Shown one piece after another: positions 24,322 to 32,659 of a stretch of DNA of 46,650 bases. The stretch's first letter is position 1; every line of letters begins with the position of its first letter. Location: the NCBI GenBank assembly GCA_029261405.1, contig JAJDBK010000026.1, positions 1-46,650 of the forward strand. Reading direction: 5' to 3'. Below the pieces are notes generated by a model. That model was not told where the DNA came from, did not search any database, and was given only the letters and a program-made list of their open reading frames with translations. The translations under genes and the position numbers were made by a program. This DNA comes from Nitrospinaceae bacterium (GTDB taxonomy: Bacteria > Nitrospinota_A > UBA7883 > JAJDBK01).

Positions 24322-24755
24322 ACGACATTCAAATAAACCTCACCGGATGGAAAGCTGTCGTCGCCATCGCGTTATTCCTGATCTTCGTCTGGTTCAGGTA
24401 TCAGACCATCCAGAGTAGCGCCGAGGTGGAAGCGGTGGAACAGATAAAGATGTACCTCGTCGCAGAATATAGCCAGGTTGCGATGAACGAACTTGCCAAA
24501 TACAACATCGACGAAGATAGAGATGAGTATGAAGAGGCGGCGCAGAATCTGGTGGAGCGGACCAGGGTCACTTTCGCCTCGGTATCGGCAATGGGGGTGT
24601 CAGAACCGGTGGTGCGAGTCGAGGTTTTGGTGAACGGCGAACCGCCGACAGTCGGAGAGCCTGTCCGCTACTACAGGATGAACTACTCTTCCATAACAGG
24701 CTGGTCGGTCAAATGGGAATCGTCAGCGTTCAGCTACTACACCGCTCTTTTTTAG
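24318..24755 (+). CDS. Small single-pass membrane protein, unknown function
   Basis: A 145-residue protein. Residues about 10-28 form one membrane helix (WKAVVAIALFLIFVWF). The rest is a soluble domain with a charged helix (AVEQIKMYLVAEYSQ) and a beta-rich C-terminal half containing VVRVEVLVNGEPP and the aromatic tail SAFSYYTALF. No family was recognised. Its ATG overlaps the stop of the HD-GYP gene (ATGA), so it belongs to the signalling operon and may be a membrane partner or an output of it. It is convergent with dxr, 162 bases away; no clear terminator was found between them. Confidence 0.75.
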   Translation: MNDIQINLTGWKAVVAIALFLIFVWFRYQTIQSSAEVEAVEQIKMYLVAEYSQVAMNELAKYNIDEDRDEYEEAAQNLVERTRVTFASVSAMGVSEPVVRVEVLVNGEPPTVGEPVRYYRMNYSSITGWSVKWESSAFSYYTALF

Positions 24756-24917
24756 AGATTTCGTGTCTCTTCGCAGGTCTGTACTATTGATGGTGTAATG
24801 AGACGGGATTTCCTGATCGACCTTCATTAAACCGGAAGCAGGTGTGTGGCGCCCTCTAAACTCCCTGCCAGTCGCAAAGCGCCCCCTCCCCGACACGAAC
24901 GTAAACAGTCTTTAGAT

Positions 24918-26105
24918 TTATAGCGTTAGCGTTAATCGCTGTGGCCGCGCCACTGGCCCAGCCACCACTTCGCGGGCGATTTCCCGTGCGGTCCTATCTA
25001 TACTCAGAGCGTCTTCGATGGTGGTCACACTACCTCCATCGACTCTTTGCACAGTTTTTTCCACCACCACCGGTATCGACGTGAAGGCGATCCGCCCGTT
25101 GAGAAAAGATTCGACGGCAACTTCGTTGGCGGCGTTTAGGGTTGCAGGCGCGCTCCCTCCCCTCGCAAGCGATTCATACGCCATCCTGAGAGCCGGAAAT
25201 TTTTTGAGGTCCGGCTCCTCGAAGTTCAGTAGCCCGATCTTTGCAAGATCGAGCCGGGGCGCATCCAGTTTTTCCAGTCTGTCAGGATAATTTAGCGCAA
25301 AAGAGATCGGCCCACGCATATCTGGCGCTCCGAGCTGGGCGATGACCGATGTATCGGTAAACTCCACCATCGAATGAATGATCGACTGTGGATGGACCAG
25401 AACGTCTATCAGCTCAGGCTTCAAGTTAAAGAGCCACCGCGCTTCGATAACTTCCAGTCCTTTATTCATCATCGTGGCCGAATCGATAGATATCTTCGGC
25501 CCCATGCTCCAGTTCGGATGATTCAACGCGCTCTTTACCGTAACCTTCTTCAGATCTTTTTTCGATGAGCGGAGGAACGGGCCACCCGATGCGGTGACAA
25601 TCAGGCGGCGCACACTTTTTTTCTTCTCACCGCGCATGGCCTGGAATATAGCGGAGTGTTCACTATCGACCGGGATTATCTTTACGCGCTTTCGTCTCGC
25701 CTCTTTCATGACAAGTTCACCCGCCACTACCAGAGTCTCTTTGTTGGCAAGGGCAATATCCTTCCCTGCGATAATAGCCGCCATGGTAGGTTCCAGTCCC
25801 ACAGCTCCCACCATCGCCGATAACACCAGATCACCGTCAGGATCAGTGGCGCACTCTATCGCCCCTTTCACACCGGTTACCACTTTGACCCTGCGCCGAC
25901 AAAGTTTTCGCAATTCGGTAGCTGTGGCGCGATCCGCCACTGAAACCAGTTTCGGACAAAAGATTTCTATCTGTTGAGCGAGGATTTTTACGCTCGCTTT
26001 GGCGCCAAGGGCTACCACGTTAAACCTGTCCCGATTCGCCTCCACGATTTTCAGGGCGTTTACCCCAATTGAGCCGGTGGAGCCGAGGATAATCAGGTTT
26101 TTCAC
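24918..26105 (-). CDS. dxr: 1-deoxy-D-xylulose 5-phosphate reductoisomerase (MEP pathway)
   Basis: A 395-residue enzyme that converts DXP to MEP with NADPH and a divalent metal, the committed step of non-mevalonate isoprenoid synthesis. Visible motifs are the NADPH loop LGSTGSIGVNALKIV, ALANKETLVVAGE, the metal and substrate site PVDSEHSAIFQ, TASGGPF, HPNWSMGPKISIDSATMMNKGLEVIEA (read across the conserved loop) and GAPDMRGPI. Length is normal for the family. The start is GTG, 2 bases after the cdsA stop, with only a weak ribosome site, so translation is likely coupled. It is the last gene of the rpsB-to-dxr cluster; uppS supplies a later step in the same isoprenoid theme. Confidence 0.97.
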   Translation of the reverse strand: MKNLIILGSTGSIGVNALKIVEANRDRFNVVALGAKASVKILAQQIEIFCPKLVSVADRATATELRKLCRRRVKVVTGVKGAIECATDPDGDLVLSAMVGAVGLEPTMAAIIAGKDIALANKETLVVAGELVMKEARRKRVKIIPVDSEHSAIFQAMRGEKKKSVRRLIVTASGGPFLRSSKKDLKKVTVKSALNHPNWSMGPKISIDSATMMNKGLEVIEARWLFNLKPELIDVLVHPQSIIHSMVEFTDTSVIAQLGAPDMRGPISFALNYPDRLEKLDAPRLDLAKIGLLNFEEPDLKKFPALRMAYESLARGGSAPATLNAANEVAVESFLNGRIAFTSIPVVVEKTVQRVDGGSVTTIEDALSIDRTAREIAREVVAGPVARPQRLTLTL

Positions 26106-26107
26106 TG

Positions 26108-26896
26108 TTACGAGACCAGAGCCAGATAACTATAAAACGCTACCGCCGAGACCATCAAGCTGTCGAGCCGATCCCACACACCACCGTGTCCCGGTATAAG
26201 GTTTCCCGAATCCTTCACTCCTGTTTTCCGTTTCACCGACGATTCTAAAAGATCACCCATCGGCCCCAACAGCCCTGCGATAAGCCCCAGTACAATCATG
26301 TCAGCCCAGAGGACCGTCACGGGCAGTAAAAATAATTTCGAGGCTAAAGCTCCGACTATGGCGCCGACAACTCCCCCGGCAAAACCCTCCACGGTCTTGT
26401 TCGGGCTGACTTTCGGCGCAAGAGGTCTTTTCCCGAAATTCTTTCCTGTGTAGTATGCGAAAGTGTCGCACAAGGCGTTGGCAAAAATCAGGGTCAACAC
26501 CAACAGCTCTCCGACATCCCCGGCCCGGATCAAACCGAGACAACCCAAGGTGACGGCGATATAAAACACACCAAAAACGGAATTGGACGCCGACCTGAAA
26601 ACATCCGCGCCGCCACCAACAAACGCCGATACAACAGATGCGATCAGAATAATTGCGAGGAGGGGAGCTATGATTTTCTCATCGCCAAAGAGAATGGTGG
26701 CGGTAGCTAAAAAACCGAGGATAACGCCGATACTACCAGCGGAAGGCTCCCCGCCGGTTTTGAGCATCCAGAAATATTCGTGAAGGCATACCCCGGCGAG
26801 CAGAAGGGTTATTAGGAAAAAAAGTTTTAGTGGCGCAAACAGAGTCAGCCCTACAGCCGCAACAGCCATGACTAAGCCACTTATCAACCGGGTCAA
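26108..26896 (-). CDS. cdsA: Phosphatidate cytidylyltransferase (CDP-diacylglycerol synthase)
   Basis: A 262-residue integral membrane enzyme that makes CDP-diacylglycerol from phosphatidate and CTP for phospholipid synthesis. About seven to eight hydrophobic helices are visible. The C-terminal family signature is nearly perfect: LESSVKRKTGVKDSG, then PGHGGVWDRLDS. The predicted start is TTG, 6 bases after the uppS stop, with GGAG inside the uppS tail as ribosome site. An internal ATG (MAVAAVGL) at codon 10 is an alternative. The order uppS-cdsA-dxr is common in bacteria. Confidence 0.96.
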   Translation of the reverse strand: MTRLISGLVMAVAAVGLTLFAPLKLFFLITLLLAGVCLHEYFWMLKTGGEPSAGSIGVILGFLATATILFGDEKIIAPLLAIILIASVVSAFVGGGADVFRSASNSVFGVFYIAVTLGCLGLIRAGDVGELLVLTLIFANALCDTFAYYTGKNFGKRPLAPKVSPNKTVEGFAGGVVGAIVGALASKLFLLPVTVLWADMIVLGLIAGLLGPMGDLLESSVKRKTGVKDSGNLIPGHGGVWDRLDSLMVSAVAFYSYLALVS

Positions 26897-26902
26897 GAGC
26901 GC

Positions 26903-27688
26903 CTACTCCGTCCTGATCTGATCGGTGGTCTTGCCAAAGCGCCTCTCCCTGTTCTGGTACGAGAGGATCGCCTCTTCAATGTCAGCTTCCCCAAAGTCGG
27001 GCCAGAGACGCTCGGTGAAGCTCATCTCCGCGTAGGCCAGTTGCCACAACAGAAAATTGCTGATTCGCAGTTCACCGCTGGTGCGGATGAGAAGATCTGG
27101 ATCGGGGAGACCGGACGTATCGAGAGCTTTTGCAAAAACTGATTCGTCAATAGCTGATGGATCGATTTCTCCACGGCAAGCGGCCTGGGCAAGTTTTTGC
27201 GTCGCCCGAAGGATCTCGTCCCTGCCACCATATGAGAGGGCCAGGGTCAACGTCATACCGGTGTTCCCCTCTGTTTTTTTCTTTACGTCGCTGATGGCGT
27301 TCCGTGCGAAATCGGGAAGAAGTTCTATTGAGCCGATGGTGTTAAACCTTATATCCTCGGCCACCATTCTGTTAAGCTCACGGATCAGGTATTCGTGAAG
27401 GATGCCCATCAGGGCGCTTACCTCGTCGGGGGGTCTGCTCCAGTTTTCAGAGCTGAAAGAATACAAGGTGAGAGCTTTTATTCCCAGTTTCCGACAGTAT
27501 GTCACCACACGGTCTACGGTCTTTACCCCAGCGTGATGACCGTAGATCCTCGGTCGCATCTTTTGTCTGGCCCACCTTCCGTTCCCGTCCATGATAATGG
27601 CGATATGGGAAGGCAACCTCTCAAGGTCTATCTTGCCTTTGCTCCCTGCGGGGTTCATGGAAGAAATCGATCGGGAAGGCGCAATCAC
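26903..27688 (-). CDS. uppS: Isoprenyl (undecaprenyl) diphosphate synthase, cis-type
   Basis: A 261-residue enzyme that makes the C55 lipid carrier for peptidoglycan and other glycans by cis-condensation of isopentenyl diphosphate. Motifs are IAIIMDGNGRWA with the catalytic Asp, YGHHAGVKTV, SFSSENWSRP and DPDLLIRTSGELRISNFLLW, then AYAEMSFTERLWPDF. The GTG at 27688 overlaps the frr stop (GTGA). An ATG at 27658 is an alternative start; residues before the conserved core (IAPSRSISSMNPAGSKG) look like a poorly conserved tail. It lies between frr and cdsA. Confidence 0.96.
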   Translation of the reverse strand: MIAPSRSISSMNPAGSKGKIDLERLPSHIAIIMDGNGRWARQKMRPRIYGHHAGVKTVDRVVTYCRKLGIKALTLYSFSSENWSRPPDEVSALMGILHEYLIRELNRMVAEDIRFNTIGSIELLPDFARNAISDVKKKTEGNTGMTLTLALSYGGRDEILRATQKLAQAACRGEIDPSAIDESVFAKALDTSGLPDPDLLIRTSGELRISNFLLWQLAYAEMSFTERLWPDFGEADIEEAILSYQNRERRFGKTTDQIRTE

Positions 27689-28242
27689 CTGTCCATGATC
27701 TCATGTTCCTTCGCGTCGGTAACCTTTTCCACCTTTGCAATATGCTCGTCTATGATCTGCTGAATCTTGGCGGAAGCTCCTCTTGCGTCATCCTCGGAGA
27801 TCTCTTTATCTTTCTCCAGTTTTTTTACCCGTTCGATACCTTCCCGACGAACGTTACGCAAAGCTATTTTGGCTACTTCGGAAATTTTGCGGACATGTTT
27901 GGTCAGATCTTTTCTCCGCTCTTCGGTCAGGGTAGGGATGTTGATCCTGATAATTTTTCCATCGCTGTTCGGATTCAAGCCCAGGTCGGAGGTCATGATA
28001 GCCTTGGCGACAGGATCAAGCATGGTTGTCTCCCACGGCTGGATGGCGATGGTCAGGGGGTCTGGCACACTGAGACTGGCAATCTGTTTTATCGGGGTTA
28101 AAACTCCATAATAGTCCACGGAGATTGAATCGAGTAAACCTGTAGAGGCTCGTCCGGTACGCACTCCGGCAAACTCCTTGGTGAGATGTTCTATAGTGTA
28201 GTCCATCTTAAGGCTTATCTCGTCATATACATCATCTAGCAT
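27685..28242 (-). CDS. frr: Ribosome recycling factor
   Basis: A 185-residue protein, the normal family length. With EF-G it splits post-termination ribosomes. It shows the typical N-terminal helix, then LTKEFAGVRTGRAS, the beta domain VDYYGVLTPIKQIASL, IQPWETTMLDPVAKAI, and the C-terminal helix with RVKKLEKDKEISEDDAR. AAGGG lies 8 bases before the ATG. The tsf-pyrH-frr-uppS order is standard; the 53-base gap to pyrH shows no clear structure. Confidence 0.98.
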   Translation of the reverse strand: MLDDVYDEISLKMDYTIEHLTKEFAGVRTGRASTGLLDSISVDYYGVLTPIKQIASLSVPDPLTIAIQPWETTMLDPVAKAIMTSDLGLNPNSDGKIIRINIPTLTEERRKDLTKHVRKISEVAKIALRNVRREGIERVKKLEKDKEISEDDARGASAKIQQIIDEHIAKVEKVTDAKEHEIMDR

Positions 28243-28295
28243 CGTAGCTACCCTTAAAACCTCTGTTATTAATGAATTATCGGGGTCGGTTACCG

Positions 28296-29021
28296 TTATC
28301 CCTTTTTCACGATGGTTCCGATTTTTTCGCCGGTCAAAACCCTTTTGATGTTGCCTGGAATCGTCATATTAAAAACTATGATCGGAACTTCATTCTCCAT
28401 GCAAAGGGATATGGCGGCGGCGTCCATGACTTTGAGTCCTTTTTTCAGCACGTCCATGAACTTTAGTTCGGTATATTTTCTGGCGGATTTATCCACCATC
28501 GGATCGGCGTCATACACCCCGTCAACCTTGGTGGCTTTTAACAAAACCTCCGCCTGAATCTCCATAGCCCGCAGGGAGGCGGTGGTATCTGTTGTGAAAT
28601 AGGGGTTGCCGGTACCGCCAGCAAAAATGACCACCCGTCCCTTGGCAAGATGGCGCATGGCTCGTCTTCTAACGTAAGGCTCGGCAAGCTGGTGTATATC
28701 TATCGAGGTTTGTAACCTCGTATCGCACTCCGCCTGCTCCAAGGCGCCTTGCAGGGCCAGACCATTAATCATCGTCGCAAGCATTCCCATATAGTCAGCC
28801 TGAGTGCGGTCCATGCCGGCCTGGGCGGCGATGGCGCCTCTGAATATGTTGCCACCACCGACAACAACCCCTATCTGTATACCAAGGTCGTGAACCTCCT
28901 TGATTTCAAGGGCAAGCGCTTTTAGCCTGTCTATATCAATACCGTGCTGACCAGGTATGGTGAAAGACTCTCCTGTAATCTTCAGCAATACCCGCTTGAA
29001 CGGGAGATGTCTTTCACCCAT
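28296..29021 (-). CDS. pyrH: UMP kinase
   Basis: A 241-residue bacterial hexameric UMP kinase of the amino-acid-kinase fold. It phosphorylates UMP to UDP for pyrimidine nucleotide synthesis. Motifs are [53 protein letters not shown] and [19 protein letters not shown] ribosome site sits inside the end of tsf, 9 bases before the ATG; the gap to tsf is 6 bases. Confidence 0.98.
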   Translation of the reverse strand: MGERHLPFKRVLLKITGESFTIPGQHGIDIDRLKALALEIKEVHDLGIQIGVVVGGGNIFRGAIAAQAGMDRTQADYMGMLATMINGLALQGALEQAECDTRLQTSIDIHQLAEPYVRRRAMRHLAKGRVVIFAGGTGNPYFTTDTTASLRAMEIQAEVLLKATKVDGVYDADPMVDKSARKYTELKFMDVLKKGLKVMDAAAISLCMENEVPIIVFNMTIPGNIKRVLTGEKIGTIVKKG

Positions 29022-29027
29022 GGTCTA

Positions 29028-29903
29028 TTACTCTCCGAGTTGTAGTCGCGCAAACCGTCGCACGGTAAGCTTGTCCCCAAGCTCCTTGCCTGCGGTGTCG
29101 AGCAACTGGCTTATGGTAATGTCCGTATCTTTTACAAACGCTTGATTGAGAAGACAGACTTCCGAAAAATATTTTTTCACCCTTCCCTCTACAATTTTGG
29201 GAATGATTTTGTCCGGTTTCCCCGAGTTTCGGGCCTGGGTTTCGAAAATTTCTTTCTCTTTTGCCAGAACTTCAGCCGGAACCTCGTCTGAACTGACCGA
29301 GATCGGATTAGCCGCCGCAATCTGCATCGCAAGGTCTTTGCAAAGCTTGTCAAACGGCTCTTTTGACGCTGTCTCCGCCGATTCACAACCGACTTCGATC
29401 AGAACTCCGATACCACCGGTACCGTGAATGTAAATACCGAATCCACCTTCACCCTGAAGGTCGTATTTTACTCGCCTCCCTATGACAATGTTCTCACCCA
29501 CTTCGTGGATCCGCTCACCAGTCAACTGTTCGATAGTTTTTGAGTTATCCAGAGCGAAAGACTGGCTCTTGAAAGCGTCAGGATCCTCAGCCGGATCGCT
29601 TTTAAGCGTATGTTCAGCCAGGTCGTTACAAAAAGCCTGGAACTTTTCGTTTCGGGCTACGAAATCGGTCTCACATTTAGTCTCCACTAAAACGGCTGAC
29701 CGACCTTCACTCGCCTGACTTATCGCCCCTTCTTTTGTCGATCTGTCAGCCTTTTTGGCCGCTTTAGCCGCCCCTTTTTTGCGTAGAAAATCGAGAGCCT
29801 CCTCAATGTCTCCATCGCTCTGGGTTAGCGCCGTCTTGCACTCCATTATCCCTGCGCCAGAGCGAGCGCGCAGATCCCTTACCATACCAGCGGAAATCGC
29901 CAT
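29028..29903 (-). CDS. tsf: Elongation factor Ts
   Basis: A 291-residue nucleotide exchange factor for EF-Tu. The N-terminal UBA-like domain has AISAGMVRDLRARSGAGIMEC, followed by the diagnostic KTALTQSDGDIEEA. The core contains VETKCETDFVARNEKF with the TDFVA motif that contacts EF-Tu. An ATG two codons upstream (29909) abuts the AAGGAA ribosome site, so the second ATG at 29903, six bases from it, is preferred. It forms the usual pair with rpsB (63-base gap). Confidence 0.98.
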   Translation of the reverse strand: MAISAGMVRDLRARSGAGIMECKTALTQSDGDIEEALDFLRKKGAAKAAKKADRSTKEGAISQASEGRSAVLVETKCETDFVARNEKFQAFCNDLAEHTLKSDPAEDPDAFKSQSFALDNSKTIEQLTGERIHEVGENIVIGRRVKYDLQGEGGFGIYIHGTGGIGVLIEVGCESAETASKEPFDKLCKDLAMQIAAANPISVSSDEVPAEVLAKEKEIFETQARNSGKPDKIIPKIVEGRVKKYFSEVCLLNQAFVKDTDITISQLLDTAGKELGDKLTVRRFARLQLGE

Positions 29904-29966
29904 CTTCATTTCCTTCTTTGTTCATCGTGGCGAATGAGCGCCACGTTATTTTAAGTTAAGGTTTTA

Positions 29967-30830
29967 CTACTTCGTTTCAGCGGGATTCTCACCCCTGGAA
30001 TCGCCTTTACCAGTGGCTACCGCAGGCGCGGCCTTTGGAGCGGGAGCCTTCGCAGGCTCCGGCCTGGAAGCCGCTTTCTGTTTCAAGGCCGCCTTTTCAG
30101 CGCTGGCTCTTTCGCGTTTCTCAATTTCTGATTGCCGTTTCATCTCGTATTCCCTGGCTCCGTCAAGCATCGCCTCGGTAACTGAACCGGTTATCAGCCT
30201 GATGGAGCGAACAGCGTCGTCGTTACCCGGAATTATATACTCTATTCCGTCCGGATCGCAGTTTGTATCGACGATGGCTATTACCGGAATACCGAGCCTG
30301 ATCGCTTCTTTTAAAGCAATCTTCTCCCGGTTCGGATCTACAATAAAAATCATCTGGGGCAGGCGAACCATGTCTTTTATGCCACCTAGATTCTTGCTCA
30401 GCTTCAGCCTCAGCTTTTCGAGTTTCGTAGACTCTTTTTTGGAGAGGGCCAGAAAGGTGCCGTCCTCGGCCATAGTCTCGAGCTCCTTGAGACGTTTGAC
30501 GCTCTTTCTGATGGTCTCGAAGTTGGTGAGCATTCCACCCAACCAACGTTCGGTCACATAAGGCATGTTCGAGCTTTCGGCGTTCTCCTGGATAATATCC
30601 TTGGCCTGTGGTTTTGTGCCTACATAAAGTATTTCACCACCGCCAGCAGCGCTTTTCCTGACAAATTCCATGGCCTTGCGAAACTTGACCAGAGTCTTCT
30701 GAAGGTCAATTATATAGATGCCGTTTCGCGGACCGAATATAAACGGTGTCATCTTCGGATTCCAACGGCTGGTCTGGTGGCCGAAATGGACACCGGCCTC
30801 AATCATCGATTTGATATCAATTTCTTTCAT
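29967..30830 (-). CDS. rpsB: 30S ribosomal protein S2 with Ala/Pro/Lys-rich tail
   Basis: A 287-residue protein. Residues 1 to about 225 are classical S2 (MIEAGVHFGHQTSRWNPKM, IIDLQKTL, WLGGMLTNFETI, IPVIAIVDTNCDP and PGNDDAVRSI). Residues about 226-287 are a basic, low-complexity tail rich in Ala, Lys and Pro (AKAPAPKAAPAVATGKG) with no S2 homology; such tails are common but variable. First gene of the rpsB-tsf-pyrH-frr-uppS-cdsA-dxr cluster. The 245-base upstream gap probably carries the promoter; a small CGGGT/ACCCG hairpin at about 30895-30909 may be part of the leader. Confidence 0.97.
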   Translation of the reverse strand: MKEIDIKSMIEAGVHFGHQTSRWNPKMTPFIFGPRNGIYIIDLQKTLVKFRKAMEFVRKSAAGGGEILYVGTKPQAKDIIQENAESSNMPYVTERWLGGMLTNFETIRKSVKRLKELETMAEDGTFLALSKKESTKLEKLRLKLSKNLGGIKDMVRLPQMIFIVDPNREKIALKEAIRLGIPVIAIVDTNCDPDGIEYIIPGNDDAVRSIRLITGSVTEAMLDGAREYEMKRQSEIEKRERASAEKAALKQKAASRPEPAKAPAPKAAPAVATGKGDSRGENPAETK

Positions 30831-31027
30831 CTAAGCTGTAATCTCCAAAAAAGCAAGTTAGCCCTCTGCTCTCCATCCGCCTTGCAACTTGAAACGGGTG
30901 TAAAACCCGCACTTGCCTTGGGGCCACAAAGCTGGAAAACATGTGTAATTTAATAATCCCGGTACGGGACAAACCAAAACAACAAGGAATTAGACCATTT
31001 ACACTGGAAAAATGCAACAGTAGCCTG

Positions 31028-31036
31028 TGTTAGAAT
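31028..31036 (+). promoter_or_regulatory. Candidate extended -10 of the GT4 gene
   Basis: TGTTAGAAT, a TGnTAnAAT extended -10 element, 39 bases before the preferred ATG. No -35 hexamer is apparent, which is tolerated for extended -10 promoters. It lies in the divergent gap shared with rpsB. Confidence 0.33.
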
Positions 31037-31075
31037 TCACGGAACAAGTTACATCAGCAATGACAGTTGAATAGA

Positions 31076-32197
31076 ATGCATATATTGCACGTCCTTTTTA
31101 CAAATGGCTGGGGTGGGCTGGAAAAGTACGCCATAGAGCAGGCGGAAAGAATGGCCCGCAAGGGTCACGAGGTGGAGTTTCTCGTGAAATCTGGGACACC
31201 GGCTTGCAAAGTTTTACAAAACTCCCCGATTCTTTCGGTTCAGGAGATTCAGGCCAGAAAATATATCGATATTCGGGCGATGGCGACTATTCGCAGAATG
31301 TGCGTATCGGGAAATATCGAAATCGTTCATGTCCACAGTTCAGGAGACCTCGGTCTTGTCGCTCCGGCTCTCTGGCGGTTACCAGCGGTAAAACTGGTAT
31401 TTTCGAGCTACATGCGTATCCCCTCCCCAAAACAGGACTTGTACCACCGGTTTGAATATGGACGTGTAGATAAGGTTCTTGTGGCTTCAAAACTTCTAAG
31501 ACAAAACGCCATCGATAACCTTCCCATCAATCCCGGGAAGATCGACGCGCTTCCTTATGGCCTCGACCTCAAAAGGTTCGATCCTGGGGGGGGTGGAGGT
31601 TCATTCAGAAAGAGGTTTACTATTGGGCCGAACGCGCCGCTTATCGGTGTAATCAGTCGGTTGGAGCCGCTCAAAGGGCAGATGGAATTAATCGGGGCCA
31701 TGCCTCTGGTTCTGGAAAAACACCCTTCAGCCATGCTGGCCCTCGTGGGGGATGAAACCCCTGAGTTTGAAGGCGTCTACAAGAAGGAGCTTGAGGCCAG
31801 GATAACAGCGCTCAGGCTCTCACAAAATGTAATCTTCACAGGATACGCCAAGGACACTTCTGAAGTATTACGAGATCTGACCATATATGTACTGCCGTCA
31901 CATACCGAAACCTACTCTCTGGGATGCCTGGAAGCCATGCTCATGGGGAAACCTGTAGTGGGCGCCAATGGTGGAGGCGTTCCCGAAATGCTCGAGAATG
32001 GTAACCTCGGTCTTCTTGCAGATCCGAAAAACCGGGAAGAACTCGCCGGGGCGATTTTACGATTTCTGGACGAGCCGCAACTTCAGGTAAAACTGGGTAA
32101 CAACGCACGAGCGAGAGTCGCGGAACGACACGAAGAGAAGAGAGTAACCCTCGCTCTGGAAAAAGAGTACCTGTCGTTATCCCCTAAAGGGCGGTAA
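31076..32197 (+). CDS. GT4-family glycosyltransferase
   Basis: A 373-residue GT-B enzyme. It has an acceptor-domain start HILHVLFTNGWGGLEKYA, a linker, and donor-domain motifs LIGVISRLEPLKGQMELI. It also has HTETYSLGCLEAMLMGKPVV, containing the E-x7-E retaining-transferase motif, and GGVPEMLENG. Likely role: transfer of a hexose in lipopolysaccharide, exopolysaccharide or protein glycan synthesis; donor and acceptor are unknown. The ATG at 31076 fits the family N-terminus better than a TTG at 31067. It appears monocistronic, divergent from rpsB and convergent with the small exported protein gene, 20 bases away. Confidence 0.93.
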   Translation: MHILHVLFTNGWGGLEKYAIEQAERMARKGHEVEFLVKSGTPACKVLQNSPILSVQEIQARKYIDIRAMATIRRMCVSGNIEIVHVHSSGDLGLVAPALWRLPAVKLVFSSYMRIPSPKQDLYHRFEYGRVDKVLVASKLLRQNAIDNLPINPGKIDALPYGLDLKRFDPGGGGGSFRKRFTIGPNAPLIGVISRLEPLKGQMELIGAMPLVLEKHPSAMLALVGDETPEFEGVYKKELEARITALRLSQNVIFTGYAKDTSEVLRDLTIYVLPSHTETYSLGCLEAMLMGKPVVGANGGGVPEMLENGNLGLLADPKNREELAGAILRFLDEPQLQVKLGNNARARVAERHEEKRVTLALEKEYLSLSPKGR

Positions 32198-32217
32198 TAG
32201 TGACCGGCTCCCCAAAT

Positions 32218-32586
32218 TTATGGAGAGCAGATCCAGAATCCCTTTTCGGCGCTCCAGTTCCAAGCTCCCTTGCAGGTCTGAGCGGGCGGCGGAGAGTATG
32301 GATCGGTCAGCGTTGTAGATGCTGACGACTTCTCAGCAACCATCGGCGCAGGCGACACGTAATAGACCTCCCGCACCGGAGGCGCGTAGCGATACGGACC
32401 CCATAACAACTCAGCGGCGGTAAGACCCAGAACAACCCCCATAAAAGGGCCGGGGCCGACCCATCCATGATGATGGGCTACAGGACCGGGTCTCATGCGA
32501 GGACCACGGAAGGCGGACACCGGTTCCAATGGAAACGATATCGACAACAGCAGAGTAAAGATAACGCCTAATGTCAAAGCCCTCAT
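32218..32586 (-). CDS. Small exported Pro/Tyr-rich protein, unknown function
   Basis: A 122-residue protein with a clear signal peptide (ALTLGVIFTLLLSISFPLEPVSA, cleavage about residue 25). The mature part is short: GPRMRPGPVAHHHGWVGPG, a hydrophobic stretch GVVLGLTAAELLWGPYRYAPP, and a C-terminal segment with a possible disulfide pair in CKGAWNWSAEKGFWICSP. This resembles the many small periplasmic proteins with an HHH-GP region and a YY motif, but no named family is claimed. GAGGAG lies upstream of the ATG. The gap to the ClC gene is 73 bases. Confidence 0.72.
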   Translation of the reverse strand: MRALTLGVIFTLLLSISFPLEPVSAFRGPRMRPGPVAHHHGWVGPGPFMGVVLGLTAAELLWGPYRYAPPVREVYYVSPAPMVAEKSSASTTLTDPYSPPPAQTCKGAWNWSAEKGFWICSP

Positions 32587-32659
32587 AACCTGGACTCCTC
32601 TTTAAAAGTTCTCCGCCTATAATATACGCCCAAACAGGGAATTTAACAAAACCGCCGTT

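Noticed and set aside
24756-24917. Bidirectional terminator between the signalling operon and dxr
   Set aside because: Only short AGAGA/TCTCT pairings, without a following T tract on either strand.
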